A stretch of DNA of 64,000 nt from Seison nebaliae (lineage: Eukaryota; Rotifera; Pararotatoria; Seisonacea; Seisonidae). The stretch covers positions 20,678-84,677 of the forward strand of contig JALJEE010001061.1 of NCBI GenBank assembly GCA_023231475.1, in the 5' to 3' direction. A program made the position numbers and the translations under genes. How positions within the stretch are numbered: position 1 is the first letter of the stretch; each line of letters starts with the position of its first letter. The notes beneath the pieces were generated by a model. The model was not told the origin of the DNA. It saw only the letters and a program-made list of their open reading frames with translations, and did no database searches. Below are positions 34,589 through 48,260 of the stretch, in pieces.

Positions 34589-34871
34589 CCAAAAAAAAAC
34601 AATTGTTATCCTTTCCATCAGACAAATCAATTCGTTACTTTTTTATTCAAATTTTTTTGACATTTGAATTTTAGATAATTTCAATTTTATAATATTTTTA
34701 TTTTTTTCAAATTTCCATAATTTCATTTTTCTGTTGAATAGTTTCGTTTTTGTTGAATGTCGTTTAAAATTGAAATTTAATCGATTTAATATTCGAATTT
34801 AATTAGTTGGACAATTTTCTTTTCTCTTATTAGACTTTTCTTTTATCATTTTTTTCACACAATCGTAAGAT
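34589..34871. other. HCCS-SERINC intergenic spacer
   Basis: 283 bp of AT-rich DNA containing the HCCS 3' end and SERINC promoter or 5' UTR. No other feature is seen. Confidence 0.5.
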
Positions 34872-36478
34872 ATGGGTTGCTGCATTGGCAGTTTAGTGAG
34901 CAGTGTTAGTGGACAATTGCTGATTGATGTGAACTAACTTCTTTTCTAGTTGGCGTGTTGTTGTGGGACAGCAGCATGTAATTTATGTTGTGCCTGTTGT
35001 CCCTCCTCCAGGAGTTCAGTGATGACTCGTCTCATGTATGGAACGATGATTTTTTTGGGAACTATCTTATCCTGCATCTTCTTATCACCAACCATAAAGA
35101 AACGATTATCAAATGTTTAATATTTTATTTTTTGAAATTTGAAGAAATTTATTTGAATTTTTTTAGAATCCATATTTATGTGATGACGATTTGATCGGAG
35201 AGAAATGTTATAATTTAGTCGGATATAGTGCTATCCATCGAGTGACGTTCGGTCTGGTCAGTGTGTTCTTCTTACTCGCTCTCATTATGATCGATGTGAG
35301 AAATTCGAAAGAATGGAGAGCTTACCTGCAGAACGGTTTTTGGTTCTTCAAATATGCCGCATGGGTTGGAGTGATGGTTGGGGGATTCTTCATTCAAAGT
35401 GACATCTTTACTCAATTTATGCTCATTCTCGGATATATGGGAGCGTTCTTATTCGTCATTGTTCAATTAGTTATTATCATCGAACTAGCACATGTATGGA
35501 ATGGGAAATGGATGGAAGAAGCTGAAAATAATAGAAATTATAAAGTCGGATTGATTTTCTTCACCGTCGTCTTCTTCGCTTCATTCATCGTTATCACAAC
35601 ATTATCTTATGTTTATTATACTAAAGTTATTAAATTTCTGATATTTAAAATTAAAAATTTCCTTCCAGACTGATGATTGTACTTTACATAAAATAATAAT
35701 TTCCGTCAATTTAATTCTGTGTATCATCATTACAATTGTGTCTATTCTTCCAAGCATTCAAGCAGTCAGTCCTAGAAGTGGAATATTCCAACCGATTCTC
35801 GTTTCCGTCTATGTCATGTATCTCACCTGGTCGGCACTAACGAGTAATCCACACCGAAATTGTAATCCAACAATCATGTCGATTTTGAAAGACGATCTCA
35901 ATTCCACTCATTATAATTCGACACATTTATATTCGAAAAATACTACAGGACAATTCAATCCTTATAGTCTCGTTGCAATTATTCTTTTATTCCTCTCACT
36001 TTTCAAGAGCATGTTAATATTCTCTTTTACTTAATTCATTTATAACGATTCTTCTAGATTTACTAGTTCCACATCTGACACAACTAACATGTTGATGAAT
36101 CAAGAAAAAACTATTTTAGGTCTTTATTTCTTTCGCTAATTTAAATTTATATAATTTAAATTATTATAATTTCGTAGGACAAGAAACTGCACAGAAAGTT
36201 GCCGATGATGAAGAAGAACAAGTCTCTTACAATTACTCGTTCTTTCACTTACTTTGTCTTCTCGGATCGTTATATATGATGATGTCCTTAACCAATTGGA
36301 ATAGGTTAAAGAAAAAAATTTTTTTTTTGAAAATTCCATAATTTTTCTCATTAGCACCAAACCTAATTCGATGGCACCGTTTTGGATCAAAGTCTCCAGT
36401 AGTTGGGTATGCATCCTTCTCTACCTTTGGACAACAGTCAATAAGTTGATATGTGATCGTGATTTCGGAGACTTTTAA
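34872..36478 (+). CDS. SERINC: Serine incorporator family protein (SERINC/TMS1)
   Basis: Seven exons, all phase-consistent: 34872-34895, 34950-35114, 35167-35625, 35669-36012, 36058-36119, 36178-36304 and 36355-36478, giving 434 residues. It is a multipass membrane protein of the plasma membrane and endosomes. The family is linked to phospholipid distribution and serine incorporation into lipids. Diagnostic segments are the Cys-rich start (MGCCIGSL-LACCCGTAACNLCC), RLMYGTMIFLGTILS, GYSAIHRVTFGL, NGFWFFKYAAWVGVMVG, ELAHVWNGKW, PRSGIFQPILVSVYVMYLTW, the acidic loop ADDEEEQVSYNYSFFHLL, and the C-terminal WVCILLYLWT. Between WSALTSNPHRNCNP and the next helix is a glycosylation-prone loop (NST, NTT). 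Introns are 42-58 bp. Confidence 0.95.
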
Positions 36479-38785
36479 AATGACACTGAACATTAATTAT
36501 ATGAATTTTTAACAAAAGAAATTTTTTACAATCAGAAAATTCCATTCTCAAATTTTTCATCTCCGTTCAATATATCTTGATTCGTTTTTCGATCGATTCA
36601 CATCGCCATTATTGAAATTTTACCACACAAACGATATTCCATTTTCCATATATGAAGGAATTTTTCAAAACATATTTTTTTGTCTTCAAAACTGAATTTT
36701 TCTTTTTTTAAACTAACGTAAGTTTCATATTTTTCACAATTATTATAATCGAACTTTTATATTATGCACTACTGAATCTTCTCTAATTGTCTTGGGAGTT
36801 TTGGGAGATTGTTGGGAAAACATTTGGAAAATATTTTCAATTATAATTTTCTTATTATTATTGTGAAGCAATTAAAGAAATAAGATAAAAAAAATTGTAA
36901 ATTAATCATTTTCGACACGAATGACGTATAATTATATAAATAGCCTTGCTCAATTACTTGTCATACTTCAATTATCACTTTAATTCAATAGTTTAATTTC
37001 TCTCCTTCATTTCTTTAATTGAACTATTATTATTATTATTATTATTGTTGTTGTTGTTGTTGTTAGAAGGGAGGAGGAGGGGAGTTAAGAGAAAATATTT
37101 TAATTTGCGATGATATGTTCGAGTGACATTGTGAAAACATTAATGATCTCTACACCAAATCACGACCGAATGATCAATTGAAGGAAAAAGAAGAAGCGAT
37201 CGCCATTGTTCTAATTAGAAATTGATAATTTCATATAAACCTTTCGCATGACTTCTTTAAAAACTATTTACTTCATCTATCCCAAATTGAATTATTTTTT
37301 ATTCATATTTCGTCCAATTCTCTTTCTAACATTCTACTTTCTTTCTCAATTATGTAACGGTGAGAATGGTTGACGACAATTTGTACTTATTTCAATCTCC
37401 AATGAATTAATTTCGAAAACGCGAGAATGATAAGAGGAAAAATTGGAAAGAAAAAATATTCATTTTTTTTCAAAATTAAAAAAATTGAAATTTTCAAAAT
37501 ATTTCCTAAAAATTTGAATTGTGAAAAATTAATTTTACCAATTTGAAAATTGCAAGCGTTGTCATCTTCTGTCTTTGTGAGAAGTGTGATTGGAAAGCAG
37601 AATTCTCGTTCACTACAGATAAGATTTGAAATATGAAATATATATTCTTCGACTTTTTATAAGCTTAAAATTCAAATTAGAAGAATATTCGAATTAGAGC
37701 CTATATAATTCTTTTATTTTCTTTATAATGCACGTAAAAGAACATGATAACAATAAATATTAACAGACTGTTCACTCGATGCGAAATACTAGATCTCGAT
37801 CTAGTGGGTTTTTTCTTAAGAAAATCTTTATTCAAATTAATTTCGGTTTAATTTGTACGAATTCCTTGAATTGGATGTTACAATTTCCAACGTTCTTAAT
37901 TGATGATTAAAAAAAGGGAATAAATTTTGAATTTGATCGAATTAGTGAAATTTTTAATTGCTCCATTCATTTCAGTTGGAGATAAATTTGACAGTTAAAA
38001 ATAGTTTAATATTTTTCAATTTCTTCTAATTTAAGATTTAATCGATTAATTGATTAGGATCGATAATATAATCGATATTGATAAATAATTCTTTTTTTCT
38101 TTGAATAATAATATTTCCTTCATTTCATCTAATGGAAAAGATACAAATTACTCATTATCTTCTTTTTTTCCGCGTTCGTGTTTATTTGATTCATCTAATT
38201 TTTTTTGTTGTTCGACGGATGTATGAAAATATATGTCTAATCTACTTCTTCTTTTTTGCTAATTCAACAATGAATTTTGTTTTTGTGTATGTTCGATGAC
38301 GATAAGATATATAATGTAATGAAATATGTTCGCGCAAAAAGAAGAAAATTAGTTTGTCGATGATCGAATTATTTATTTCTCTTTTAAGAAAATTCGATAT
38401 CTTCCGTCTAACAATGACAATTGGAATTTAACGGGGAGGAGGAGAGGACAGTGTGGGGGATTGAAGAGGGTAGAATTTCACAGTTGTTTCTTTCAGATGT
38501 GTGGGTGAACAAGAAATTAATAATCGCTTTCATCCATTTTATTTTCTTCATGTATTTCGATCATTCGTTGCTCTCCTACAGCATTACTCCCGTCTGTTTT
38601 ATATGCTGGTATTGTATGTATAAATGTAAATTATTTGAATGATAATGGTAATATATTCGATAATTCTTCATTTTTCTCTTTCACTCTTATGATGGTGGTG
38701 GTGGCGGCAATAATGGCGGTGAGAAAAAGATGATGATTTATTATTTTAAAGAAATGGATATGTATGTACAAGGAATTGAGTGCAA

Positions 38786-38815
<30 letters not shown>
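38786..38815. repeat. (GAT)10 microsatellite
   Basis: Ten perfect GAT/ATG triplets in non-coding DNA. Confidence 0.9.
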
Positions 38816-38816
<1 letters not shown>

Positions 38817-39680
38817 TATTAGTTTTATTATGAACAACATTTTCCTACAAAGAATTTCTTTAAGAAACTAATTATTACATAACGATTAACACGAAGGTAT
38901 GGGAGGTGAAAGTGCGCATATTTAACCTCGTGTCTACTCCCAATGATATATGATATGATTCGATTGGTCACAAGGGAAAATAGATATTTGAACTCTGTTT
39001 GTACATGTGCGTTTGTGTGGTGTTGTGTTGTGTGTGTGTGTGTGTTCGGGATGTATATATGAATAAAGAATTAGATACGCAGCTATGTATGTGTAAGCGA
39101 ATGTACATATAAGCAATCGAGTTGACTCATTTACATGAAACATGTGTTGTTGCTAAGGAACGTTGAATATTCGACCACTGAAAATTCTCTTGGATCCTCA
39201 TTCACACGAAAAAGACCCATATGTCGAGATAGAAGGGGAATGTAGTAGGGAAGGAATGTTATGTTCTTGTTCTCTCACAATTCAATTTCATTCGACAATC
39301 GAATGTTGTTCTATTTGGTGATTTTATGTAATACAATTCCACATCTCCAAGAGGCGGAAAAAATGACAAACGATGTTCTCTTTCTTTTCCAATTCACATC
39401 TCTTCTACGGGGAATATTAGAGAAAGAAAATAATGGAATTATTGTTCTCTTCCTTTCTTACTATTCTTCCAAAAGAAGAATTTTATATATATTGTTATTG
39501 TTATTGTTGTTGTTGTTGTTCATTTACATAACTCACGAATGAATTTTACTTCCACATAGACAGAATTTCTTCGATAAAAAAATTATTATTTTTTCCTTCT
39601 TACTTTTGTTACGTGTTATATATCTGGTGAAGAATAAGTAATTGGGAGGAAATTGTGAAATAATCTGACAGCAATACAAA

Positions 39681-39699
39681 TATATATATATATATATAT
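39681..39699. repeat. (TA)n microsatellite
   Basis: Perfect alternating TA run in non-coding DNA upstream of SRPK. Confidence 0.9.
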
Positions 39700-41932
39700 G
39701 AATATATGTATATCGATATGAAGATAAATAGTTACCATTTATCAGTGGAAGAAGAATCATTTGAAGTCTTCCTTTCTTCTCCATATGTTCTCCATAGGAG
39801 GGAGGGGAGGGAGAGATGAAAATTAAAGGGAATTCTTCAAATATCTTTTTAGGGAATTCATTTAAATTTAATTATTATTATTTGTGTATACGTCTTATAT
39901 TGTAGAATGTTGAGCGTATGGCAATAGGAGAACACTAGGTGAACGATTACATCATTCATTCTCTTCCAAACACAGTTCCCAATGGAAGTGAGTGAAAGTG
40001 AAGTAATTTCCAATTTTTCTCAAATTTCTGTCTTCCATTTCTTCTTGCCATCAAATAAATCAACTTATATAATATTTCTTTCTCGTTAAAGGTAAATAAT
40101 AATAATAATAATAATCATTATTATTATATAATTTTTTCCTATACATTAACGTCATTGGCATTGACGTATGTATCACTAAATCATCTTTCCGATAATAACG
40201 ATTCTTATCTTCTCTCATTCGTCATGTATTCTTTTATATATACACACACATAAATTTATTCGTTGCCGAATGAATGAAAGTAATAATCAATATCTGCTTA
40301 CATTTGTCAATCACCAGGTAATATAGATGCATTTATTTATTTAACTTTTCATCCACAAATTTTTGAGCGATCCATAAAAAACACAAGAATTACATATGGA
40401 ATCATTTTCATCGAAGATGATGATATGAAAGGAGAATGGATTCTCATAATTCTCTGTTTCTTTCAAAAGAATTTTTTCCCATTAAATCCATATTGATTGA
40501 TCAATCGATATTTGATTCGATACACTTTCCATTGTAAATGCATTAGAGGAGATGGTGAAGAGGAGAGAGTGGAGTGAATTTGTGTGCGTGTCAAAATTAC
40601 ATATGTTTTAACGTGACACCAAATTATTTTTGTTCTTCAAATGATTTTATTTGAAAAAATAAAGTTTCGTCATCGAATGTGCATTTCATTCAATAGTGAT
40701 GTCGTTTTAAGAATGAATGGTGTGGAGGAGGAAGAGGAAGGGGAAGGAGATAATCTATGATGAAATTCATCGATCAGTTCATCAGTATCATCATATCGTA
40801 TCACTCATTTACTCGGCGTTCACAACATCTTCCTCATTCAATTTATTTCAATTCTAATTTTATCTTTTCTGATCATCCTTTAAAACGATAAATATCAGAC
40901 ATGTTCATCACTTAATGAAATTATCTCGAACGATTGGTGCACGAATCTCATGACATCTCTATTCGGAAATTGATTAAACAAATGAGAATTTTTGAATTAT
41001 TTATAATGAATAAAATGTGAGTTTTTGATATGAGGAAGAAATTGTTGAATGTAGAAGAGACGAATGAATCGTTCATGGAATGTCGATAAAAACAAGTAAT
41101 TGATATTTAATTTGAATCCGATTTAAATTGAATTAGACTTTCATTTTTATTTTACTCCCTCCCACTCAAACATTCTCATTAGAATCTATTTTTTTTATTC
41201 ATCTATTATTTATATGTTAATCGATTGAAATTTTAGTAAATGGTTGTTTATTCGAGCAGAAATGCCCAATCTCTCCCACCACACCAAATACAATGACTCA
41301 TCATCCGATTTTAGCGTTTCGTCCATGAATCAAAATTGTCCCATTAACAGTTAATATCTTTTTTTCTCTCTGGGGATTATGGGTCTGAATGATTGCAATT
41401 AACATATATCTCTCCATCTCTCCTTCCTATAAACGTTCATTTTAATTTCATTATCTTCATCGGTGTATTGGATGATCGGTCGTTCTCTCTATCTCTCCTC
41501 TTTCGAGACGGGAGGGGGCAGTTGGGGGTGTGCAGGTCAAATGATGAATGAATAATTAATATCAAATTTCTTCTCGTTTCATCCTCATGAAACATGATAT
41601 TTGCTAAACTTAATTTCATAATAATCTCTAATTCTCTTTATAACCAAATTCCATCCATTTTCATCGATTGATGACATTTGGAGTGAATATAATCGAATTT
41701 CTTATTTTTCTGTAATAAAATTGTTGTGATGGGGATAATTATTATGTGTTTTTGGGAGTAATTCATATTAAAATTATTTATTGTTAATAAACTTTTAAGA
41801 TTATTAACCAAATCATTTTTTGAATTTTAATCATACTTTTTTTTAGGAGGTATTTTTAACTAAAATTATTTATTTAAAATATTTAAAGTATTTTTTTGGA
41901 AAATTTAAAATTGAAATTTTTTTCTCGAAAAG

Positions 41933-43397
41933 AATTAGATCAAAATCTTCCATCAACCGCCTATTCGATAAAGAATCAATGGGAAAATTCTCATGAACTT
42001 GAAAGTGTCCAGAGAAATTCCGATAAACAAGGACCGCCAGCACAACGTTCATTTATAAGTAATAATCGTCCACCACCAGTACCGAAACATCGAATGCCGC
42101 AGTGGGAGATGCATTATGCTCCTGATTCTTATAATCAGATGACCGATCCACGTTTCCGAACGTTCGAGGCAGCACATCATTCTGAAGATAATTGTTCGTC
42201 GTCTCCACGCGGACATCAATCGGAAGATGAGATTGTCGTTGGATCGGATAATGACGAACAAGAAGATCCTTCTGATTACCGAGAGGGCGGTTATCATTTG
42301 ATTAATATCGGCGATTTATATAACGGTCATTATGTGGTTCTGAGGAAATTGGGTTGGGGTCATTTCAGTACCGTCTGGTTATGTTGGGATCGTTCAACAC
42401 AGATGTGTGTGGCGATGAAAGTGGTAAAATCGGCGGAACATTATACGGAGGCAGCGATGGATGAAATAAAATTGTTGACATCAGTTCGTGAAACGGACAA
42501 AGAGGATCCATATCGATTGAAATGTGTTCAATTGATCGATAATTTTAAAATTAACGGAAAGAATGGTGTTCATGTGGCAATGGTATTCGAAGTGTTGGGT
42601 TGTAATTTGTTGAAATTAATTCTCCGATCGAATTACGCGGGAATTCCCCTAGAAAACGTTCGAGTTATCACGAAACAGATATTGGAAGGTCTCGCTTATT
42701 TGCACAGTAAATGTCAAATAATTCATACGGATATCAAACCAGAGAATGTTCTCCTCTGTTCGACGGAAGAGGAGATACGACGTATGGGACGGACAGCTTG
42801 TCAATGGAAATGTGAAGGCATGAAACCGAGCAGTTCCGCCGTCGCCACCATCCCAACCAGCGACCAACCTCTCAATATTAAGGACTTGTCAAAAACGCAA
42901 CGGAAACGCATTCGACGTAAAGAGAAAGTGAAAACGGAACAACTCGCTCAAATTCTTCAAAAATTATCCATATCAGAAAACGGCGAAAAAGTCGAAGAAG
43001 TGAAATTGGCACTTCCTCCCAAAAATCCGAATAAGAAGAAGAAGCGAAAGAAACGTGCAATCAAGAATTCTACACAAACTACTACGAATAATGGTAACAT
43101 TCAATTACCTCAACAAGGAAAACAACAACAGGAACAACAACAACAAGAACAGAATCATGTAACGAATGGAATAAAAACGAATGGAGGAGGAGTGGAAAGT
43201 AATGGAAGTAATCGAACGAAAAAGAAGAATAAAAAGAAGAAAAAGAAGAAGAAAGATGGAAGAGAAGATGGAAGTGCAACACCAGCAACACCAAATGAAC
43301 AGAAGAAAATGAAGAAGGAAGTGAAATTGATAGAAAAAAGTAAACCTAAGAAAAAATCAAATAAAAATAATAATAATAAACAAATAGAAGACGATGA

Positions 43398-43428
<31 letters not shown>

Positions 43429-45053
43429 AATAATAATATAAATAAGGAATGTAAAGAGAATGTTAAGATGATCGAAATTGTCAATGGAACGTGTACGGAA
43501 GAAGAGAAAGATAATTTGAATAATAATCATGATCGTCAAGATTCGGTGGATAAGAAGGAGAAGGACATTGTGGACGAAGCGATCAGTCAAATATTGAGTG
43601 AAGAACGTCTCAGTGTGAAAATTGCTGATTTGGGCAACGCCTGTTGGGTGAATCAACATTTCACTGAAGACATTCAGACACGTCAATATCGTGCATTGGA
43701 AGTACTATTGGGTGTGGGATATAGTTGCAGTGCAGATATTTGGAGTGTGGCTTGTACCGCCTTCGAACTGGCGACTGGCGATTATTTATTTGATCCTCAC
43801 TCCGATAAAGACTATGGACGTGACGAGGATCATATCGCTCATATCGTAGAATTGCTGGGACCGATTCCACAGTTTCTCGTCCAACGAGGACGTCACTCAC
43901 CAAAATTTTTCAATGTGGACGAAACGATGTTCAACACTCCTCTCCTTTCTTCCCTACAACGAATCGTGGAATTGAAGTCATGGAATTTGTACGCAGTTCT
44001 CACCGAAAAATACAATTGGTCAAGTCAGAAAGCTGCCGAATTTACCGATTTCCTCGTACCAATGTTGGAGTATGTGCCTGGAAAGAGAGCGACGGCATTA
44101 GATTGTTTGAAACATCCGTGGATCACTGGAACGTGGATGGGTCATCGACCTCTCAATATTATGATGTTACCGATGGTATATAGTGGACTGGTACCAGCCA
44201 TAACTACCGATCGTATTTATGAGATGATGTTCGATTTAAAACGATTACCCGCATTGAAGGATGGCGAACGTCTCACACCACCTCCAGATCTCAAGACTAG
44301 ACAATCTCTAATTCAACAATTATTTGATGTATTGAAATTACATTCGGATTTGAAAGGGAAATATTCCAACGGCGAATTAACTTCCACCATTCTCGAAAAG
44401 ACTTATCAAACAATTGAATCGCAACGAAAGAAAACTATCAGTGAAAACGAGAAAAATAACAACGAAGATGAAAGTGAAATGAGAAATGATGAAATGGAAA
44501 AAAATATAACGAATGAAAATAAAAATAATCATATCAAACCATCAACAACGACAACAACAATCACATCAACAACAACAACAACAACAACAACGAATAATTC
44601 GTTGAATGAAAATAAAAATCAATCAAACGGAATAAATCCTTCTTTCAATAAACGTAACAAGAGAACATTGAATGAAATGAATGAAGATGATGAAATCGTA
44701 GAAAACGGTTTGTCTAATGACAGTAGTGAGGATGATGAAGCGGCTATAAATGAAGATAACGATAAATTTCATGATGCACAAGAAGAAATTCAATTGACGA
44801 AACGTTCTCGTTTCACTGACGGGGAAATGTTGTTCGCCATCGCTCGTCACACTTTACAACTTCAATATAATGTCTTTTCCTCATTGACGCCGGATCAAGC
44901 TGCAACCGTCATTGCATTATATGCACCACAAGTGCATGAGGAAGCATTCAGTTACAATACCAATTTCCATCAATCATCTGTTCCTGATCAATACATGAGA
45001 ATGATGATGCCTCAATTACCTGTTCATCGTCCTATCAACAACATTCTACGATT

Positions 45054-45085
<32 letters not shown>

Positions 45086-45630
45086 TATTAGGAGAAAGAA
45101 ATATTGGGAGAGAAGATTCATTTCAAATTCCATCATATGAACAATTACATCCAGAATTATCACGTCGTCCATTTCCTGAATTTAATATGAGAAACGGAAA
45201 TAATTATTGTAATTCCGCCGCACTTCCCAACTACGATACTCAACCAGGAATCGATATTGATGACGATGATGACGACGAAGACGAAGAAGAAGATGATGAT
45301 GTGGAAGATGACGACGATTATCAGAATAGTGGAACAAGTCCATCGTCATCCGATTCGTCGTCCAATTTATTCGATAACGATGCAATCCAACGTATTCATC
45401 AACGTATGCCCGATTTCACAGAAGACAATTATCCATTAAATTTCAATTTCTTTAGGAATCCCAGTTTATCCAATGCCAACATCAATCCACATCAACATCT
45501 CCTCAATAATTTTGTACCACCGCGAGTCGAAAATATTCCCAATTCAGCAATGAGAGATCAGATGATGGGAACGCCAGACGATGACGAGGAGATTGGATGG
45601 CCATGGACACCAAGATGTCGCTCTCAATGA
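41933..45630 (+). CDS. SRPK: SRPK-type SR-protein kinase with C-terminal extension
   Basis: One long exon. The 5' boundary is set at the acceptor CTCGAAAAG|AA, since no ATG precedes the first in-frame Met at 42094; an upstream exon is likely. It phosphorylates Arg/Ser repeats of splicing factors. The split kinase domain shows LGWGHFSTVWLCWD, VAMKVVKS (Lys), a MDEIKLL helix and IIHTDIKPENVLL (catalytic Asp). A spacer of about 285 residues rich in Lys, Asn and Asp follows. Then come VKIADLGNACW (DLG), TRQYRALEVLLG and SADIWSVACTAFELATGDYLF, ending near KHPW. Both the HTDIKPEN and DLG forms are SRPK-specific. After KHPW, where family members normally end, another 500 residues continue in frame: a helical DLKTRQSLIQQLFDVLKLH segment, Thr, Asn and Gln tracts, a conserved-looking FTDGEMLFAIARHTLQLQYN block and an acidic tail. 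Confidence 0.92.
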
Positions 45631-46639
45631 ACTCATTCGTGACGTTTTTCCATCGACACTCAATATCTGACACGAAATAAATTATATGTGTGACGAGATA
45701 TATCGGAAAAATTTTGATAAAATTCATTTTACTTCTCGTCATTCTCCAAATAAAAAGAGATCATCATTTTTCTTTTAATACAATACCTACACAATCTATA
45801 AATATAATACTCCTTCCGTCGTTCAAATCCGTCGTGTTTTTGATTTGTGTTCAAATTTTATGATCATCAATTGACTTCTAAAATTAATTGACTTTCCGGA
45901 AGTGCATCTTCCCATCCAATCATTATCTCCATCATTATTCATTTCATTTCATTCTTTCGAACTTACTAATTAGGTTACTTACGGTGTTGAATAAGAATAA
46001 TCAATTTACTTTTTACTTTGAGAGAATCGTCAATTTATCATCTTCATCTATTTCAAGATCTTCTTCAAATCTCTTACCATCTCTCCTTCTCTTTCTCTCT
46101 TTCTTTCTCTCTACTTTTTTAATTATTCATTTTCAATTTATTACAAATCATTATACAAAACATTATGTCTGAAAATTTATGCTGGAAATAATTCCAATTT
46201 TCAATTTCTCTTTTTATCATCTCCACTCTTCTCGAAACAATATACAATTTTTCCCTTTAACATTTTTTCAAAAAAGAAAAACAACAGCCTGCGCAGTTCT
46301 TACACTAAACACTTATCCCTTTTACACTTTATCACTTATCTAAATCTATATTATGATGATTACTTGTCAGAATCTTCATGATGACATTCAGATTTCACAA
46401 CGAAAATCGATTTAGTTCGTCTTCGACAGTTTCCTTCTCGTTGAAAATTAGTTGAAATATGTGCAATTAATTCAAAATTATCACAAATTTGCAACACCAA
46501 GAAAATTTTGGAAGAGATATTGGAACTTTAACGAACAAATTTTTCTTGCAGTGGATTTGTTTCTTAAAGAGAATTTTCTATTGTCACTTGTCTGATTAAG
46601 AGATACACTCAGAGTATCTTCACAATTCGATAGTACTAT
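45631..46639. other. 3' flank of SRPK, no gene seen
   Basis: AT- and TC-rich sequence, with AATAAA-like signal around 45747 (CAAATAAAAAG). A CT-rich tract lies near 46075-46115. Confidence 0.45.
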
Positions 46640-46799
46640 CATAATACTGAACGACAGACAATTCGGAGACTTCCTAATACCTAAAACCAAATATTTAAAA
46701 AACACTATCTATAGCGTAGATGTTGTATAGACTATATAGTATATACTGTATGATCTCCGAATTGTCGCGTCTCCGAATTGTCTGCCCCCTCATAATACT
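46640..46799. mobile_element. MITE-like element with 9-bp target duplication
   Basis: Direct repeats CATAATACT at 46640-46648 and 46791-46799 flank 142 bp. Perfect 16-bp inverted arms CAGACAATTCGGAGAC (46655-46670) and its complement (46769-46784) sit 6 nt inside each end. An extra internal copy TCTCCGAATTGTC lies at 46754-46766. The size and lack of coding capacity fit a miniature inverted-repeat transposable element. A 9-bp duplication is typical of Mutator-like elements, but the superfamily is not proven. Confidence 0.65.
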
Positions 46800-48260
46800 C
46801 AATCCAAATAATATAAAGTTGTCACACATTCTCAAAAGTCTAATTCGGAAATAATCAAATATTGAGAATGATAAATTGGAAAGGTTACAAAATTCGATCA
46901 GTCAAACATCAATCAGTTCACGACCTCGAGAAATAAATGAAAGTAAATTATTCGGTATGAGTCCAGAAATCTATAGAATACATATAATATTATTCATATA
47001 TGAATATGTAAGCTGGTCGGACTACGTTAATTAAGATTATAATGGAGAGAGATTATTGAAGTGGATTGATAAGAATTAATTGTTTTTATTCAATTAAATT
47101 TCATAAAGTAAAATGATAATTTTATAATTGTCATAATATGATTTGGTAGGATTTGTTAGAATTTAGAAGTGAGGAAATGAAAAGATGTTGCCCGATTTAT
47201 ACAGACGTCCTTAGGTTCATTAGGTCAATGTGATAAGGACATCAATGTAAATTATTGAATCACAATCGTAAATAATAAAACGTTAATGTAGAACGGTTTT
47301 CAGTAAATGAGCAAGGAATGTTTGATCAAAAGTCAGCATATCTTTTAAATGTTTCGGCGAAAGACGACTTAATTGCTTCTCGTTAATTGTTTCTTCCAGG
47401 CAACTTGTCCATTTGTGTTGGCATAGCCATGACTATGTTTAGACCTCTTACAAATACATAGATTATACGTATGTCCTGTGAAAATTTTGAAAATTTAAAT
47501 TCTCATTCTCATTTGATTGATTATAAATGTAAGTCTTTCATGCACTGGAAGTTCATAGATTGTCAATCACAGTTTAAGGACTTCCGCCTTCGACTATAGT
47601 ACGTTGATCAAGTTCCCATTATTGATCTGTCGACAACCTCGTCTGCGTGATGGAACTGTCGATTCTGATAAAACATGAGGAGTAAAATTGTTCATTATTG
47701 AAGAAATAATTAAAAGGAGTTGAACTATCCGCGAACCATCGAATTACCCAGCAAAACGTTTGTGGTAGAATTCTCATTTAGTTATTAATCTAATTTTGTT
47801 CATAGTTCGTCCGAAATCATTTTACTCCTAATGGCCCTAAACAAACTTCATTTTTTTTACTAATTAATCTTCTCCTTTCTCTTTTTCGAAGTGAGAGCTG
47901 TCAATACTCGGTCGATTTTGTTAACACTACCGAAACTCTCAATTTTCAATTATATATTAGTAATATTAGACAATATATATATATTGTCATTACATGTGAT
48001 TCTAACATTCGATATTTAATCTGATAAAAATGATCTTTTAAAAGAAACTATTTTTTACTTTTAAAAAATTATTAGTTCGCTAGACGATTTATATATTTTA
48101 TTCACTTTGAATATGTAATAATTCAGAACGAAATTGATGGAGAAAATATTGAAGTTTCGGATGAAAGATAAAACATTAAGTATCCATGAAATTATGGATA
48201 AATAGAAGGAATACAGACTAGATTGTATTGAACAATTGATTAAAAGAAAAGAGAAATATG
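46800..48260. other. Intergenic between the MITE-like element and the SH2 adapter
   Basis: No supported gene. The right end is the 3' flank of the minus-strand SH2 adapter. Confidence 0.45.

Larger units (their letters stand above)
36479..41932. other. 5.4-kb non-coding region upstream of the SRPK gene
   Basis: No convincing coding ORF. It contains simple repeats: (ATT)n(GTT)n near 37028-37062, (GAT)10 at 38786-38815, (TG)n near 39015-39045, (TA)n at 39681-39699 and (AAT)n near 40094-40114. AG-rich patches lie at 38433 and 40720. A rare G-rich segment at 41505-41537 (GGGAGGGGGCAGTTGGGGG) may mark the SRPK promoter or a 5' non-coding exon. Distal 5' exons of SRPK probably lie here. Confidence 0.4.

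Noticed and set aside
39153-39166. Third X-box-like site (GTTGCTAAGGAAC)
   Set aside because: Half-sites imperfect and no shared flanks with the two hnRNP K intron sites.
41505-41537. G-quadruplex in the G-rich patch upstream of SRPK
   Set aside because: Only three G-tracts of three or more within reach, so a stable three-tetrad quadruplex is not supported.
43082-43686. Ser/Phe/Leu-rich minus-strand ORFs opposite the SRPK spacer
   Set aside because: Shadows of Lys/Asn/Asp codons in the kinase gene.
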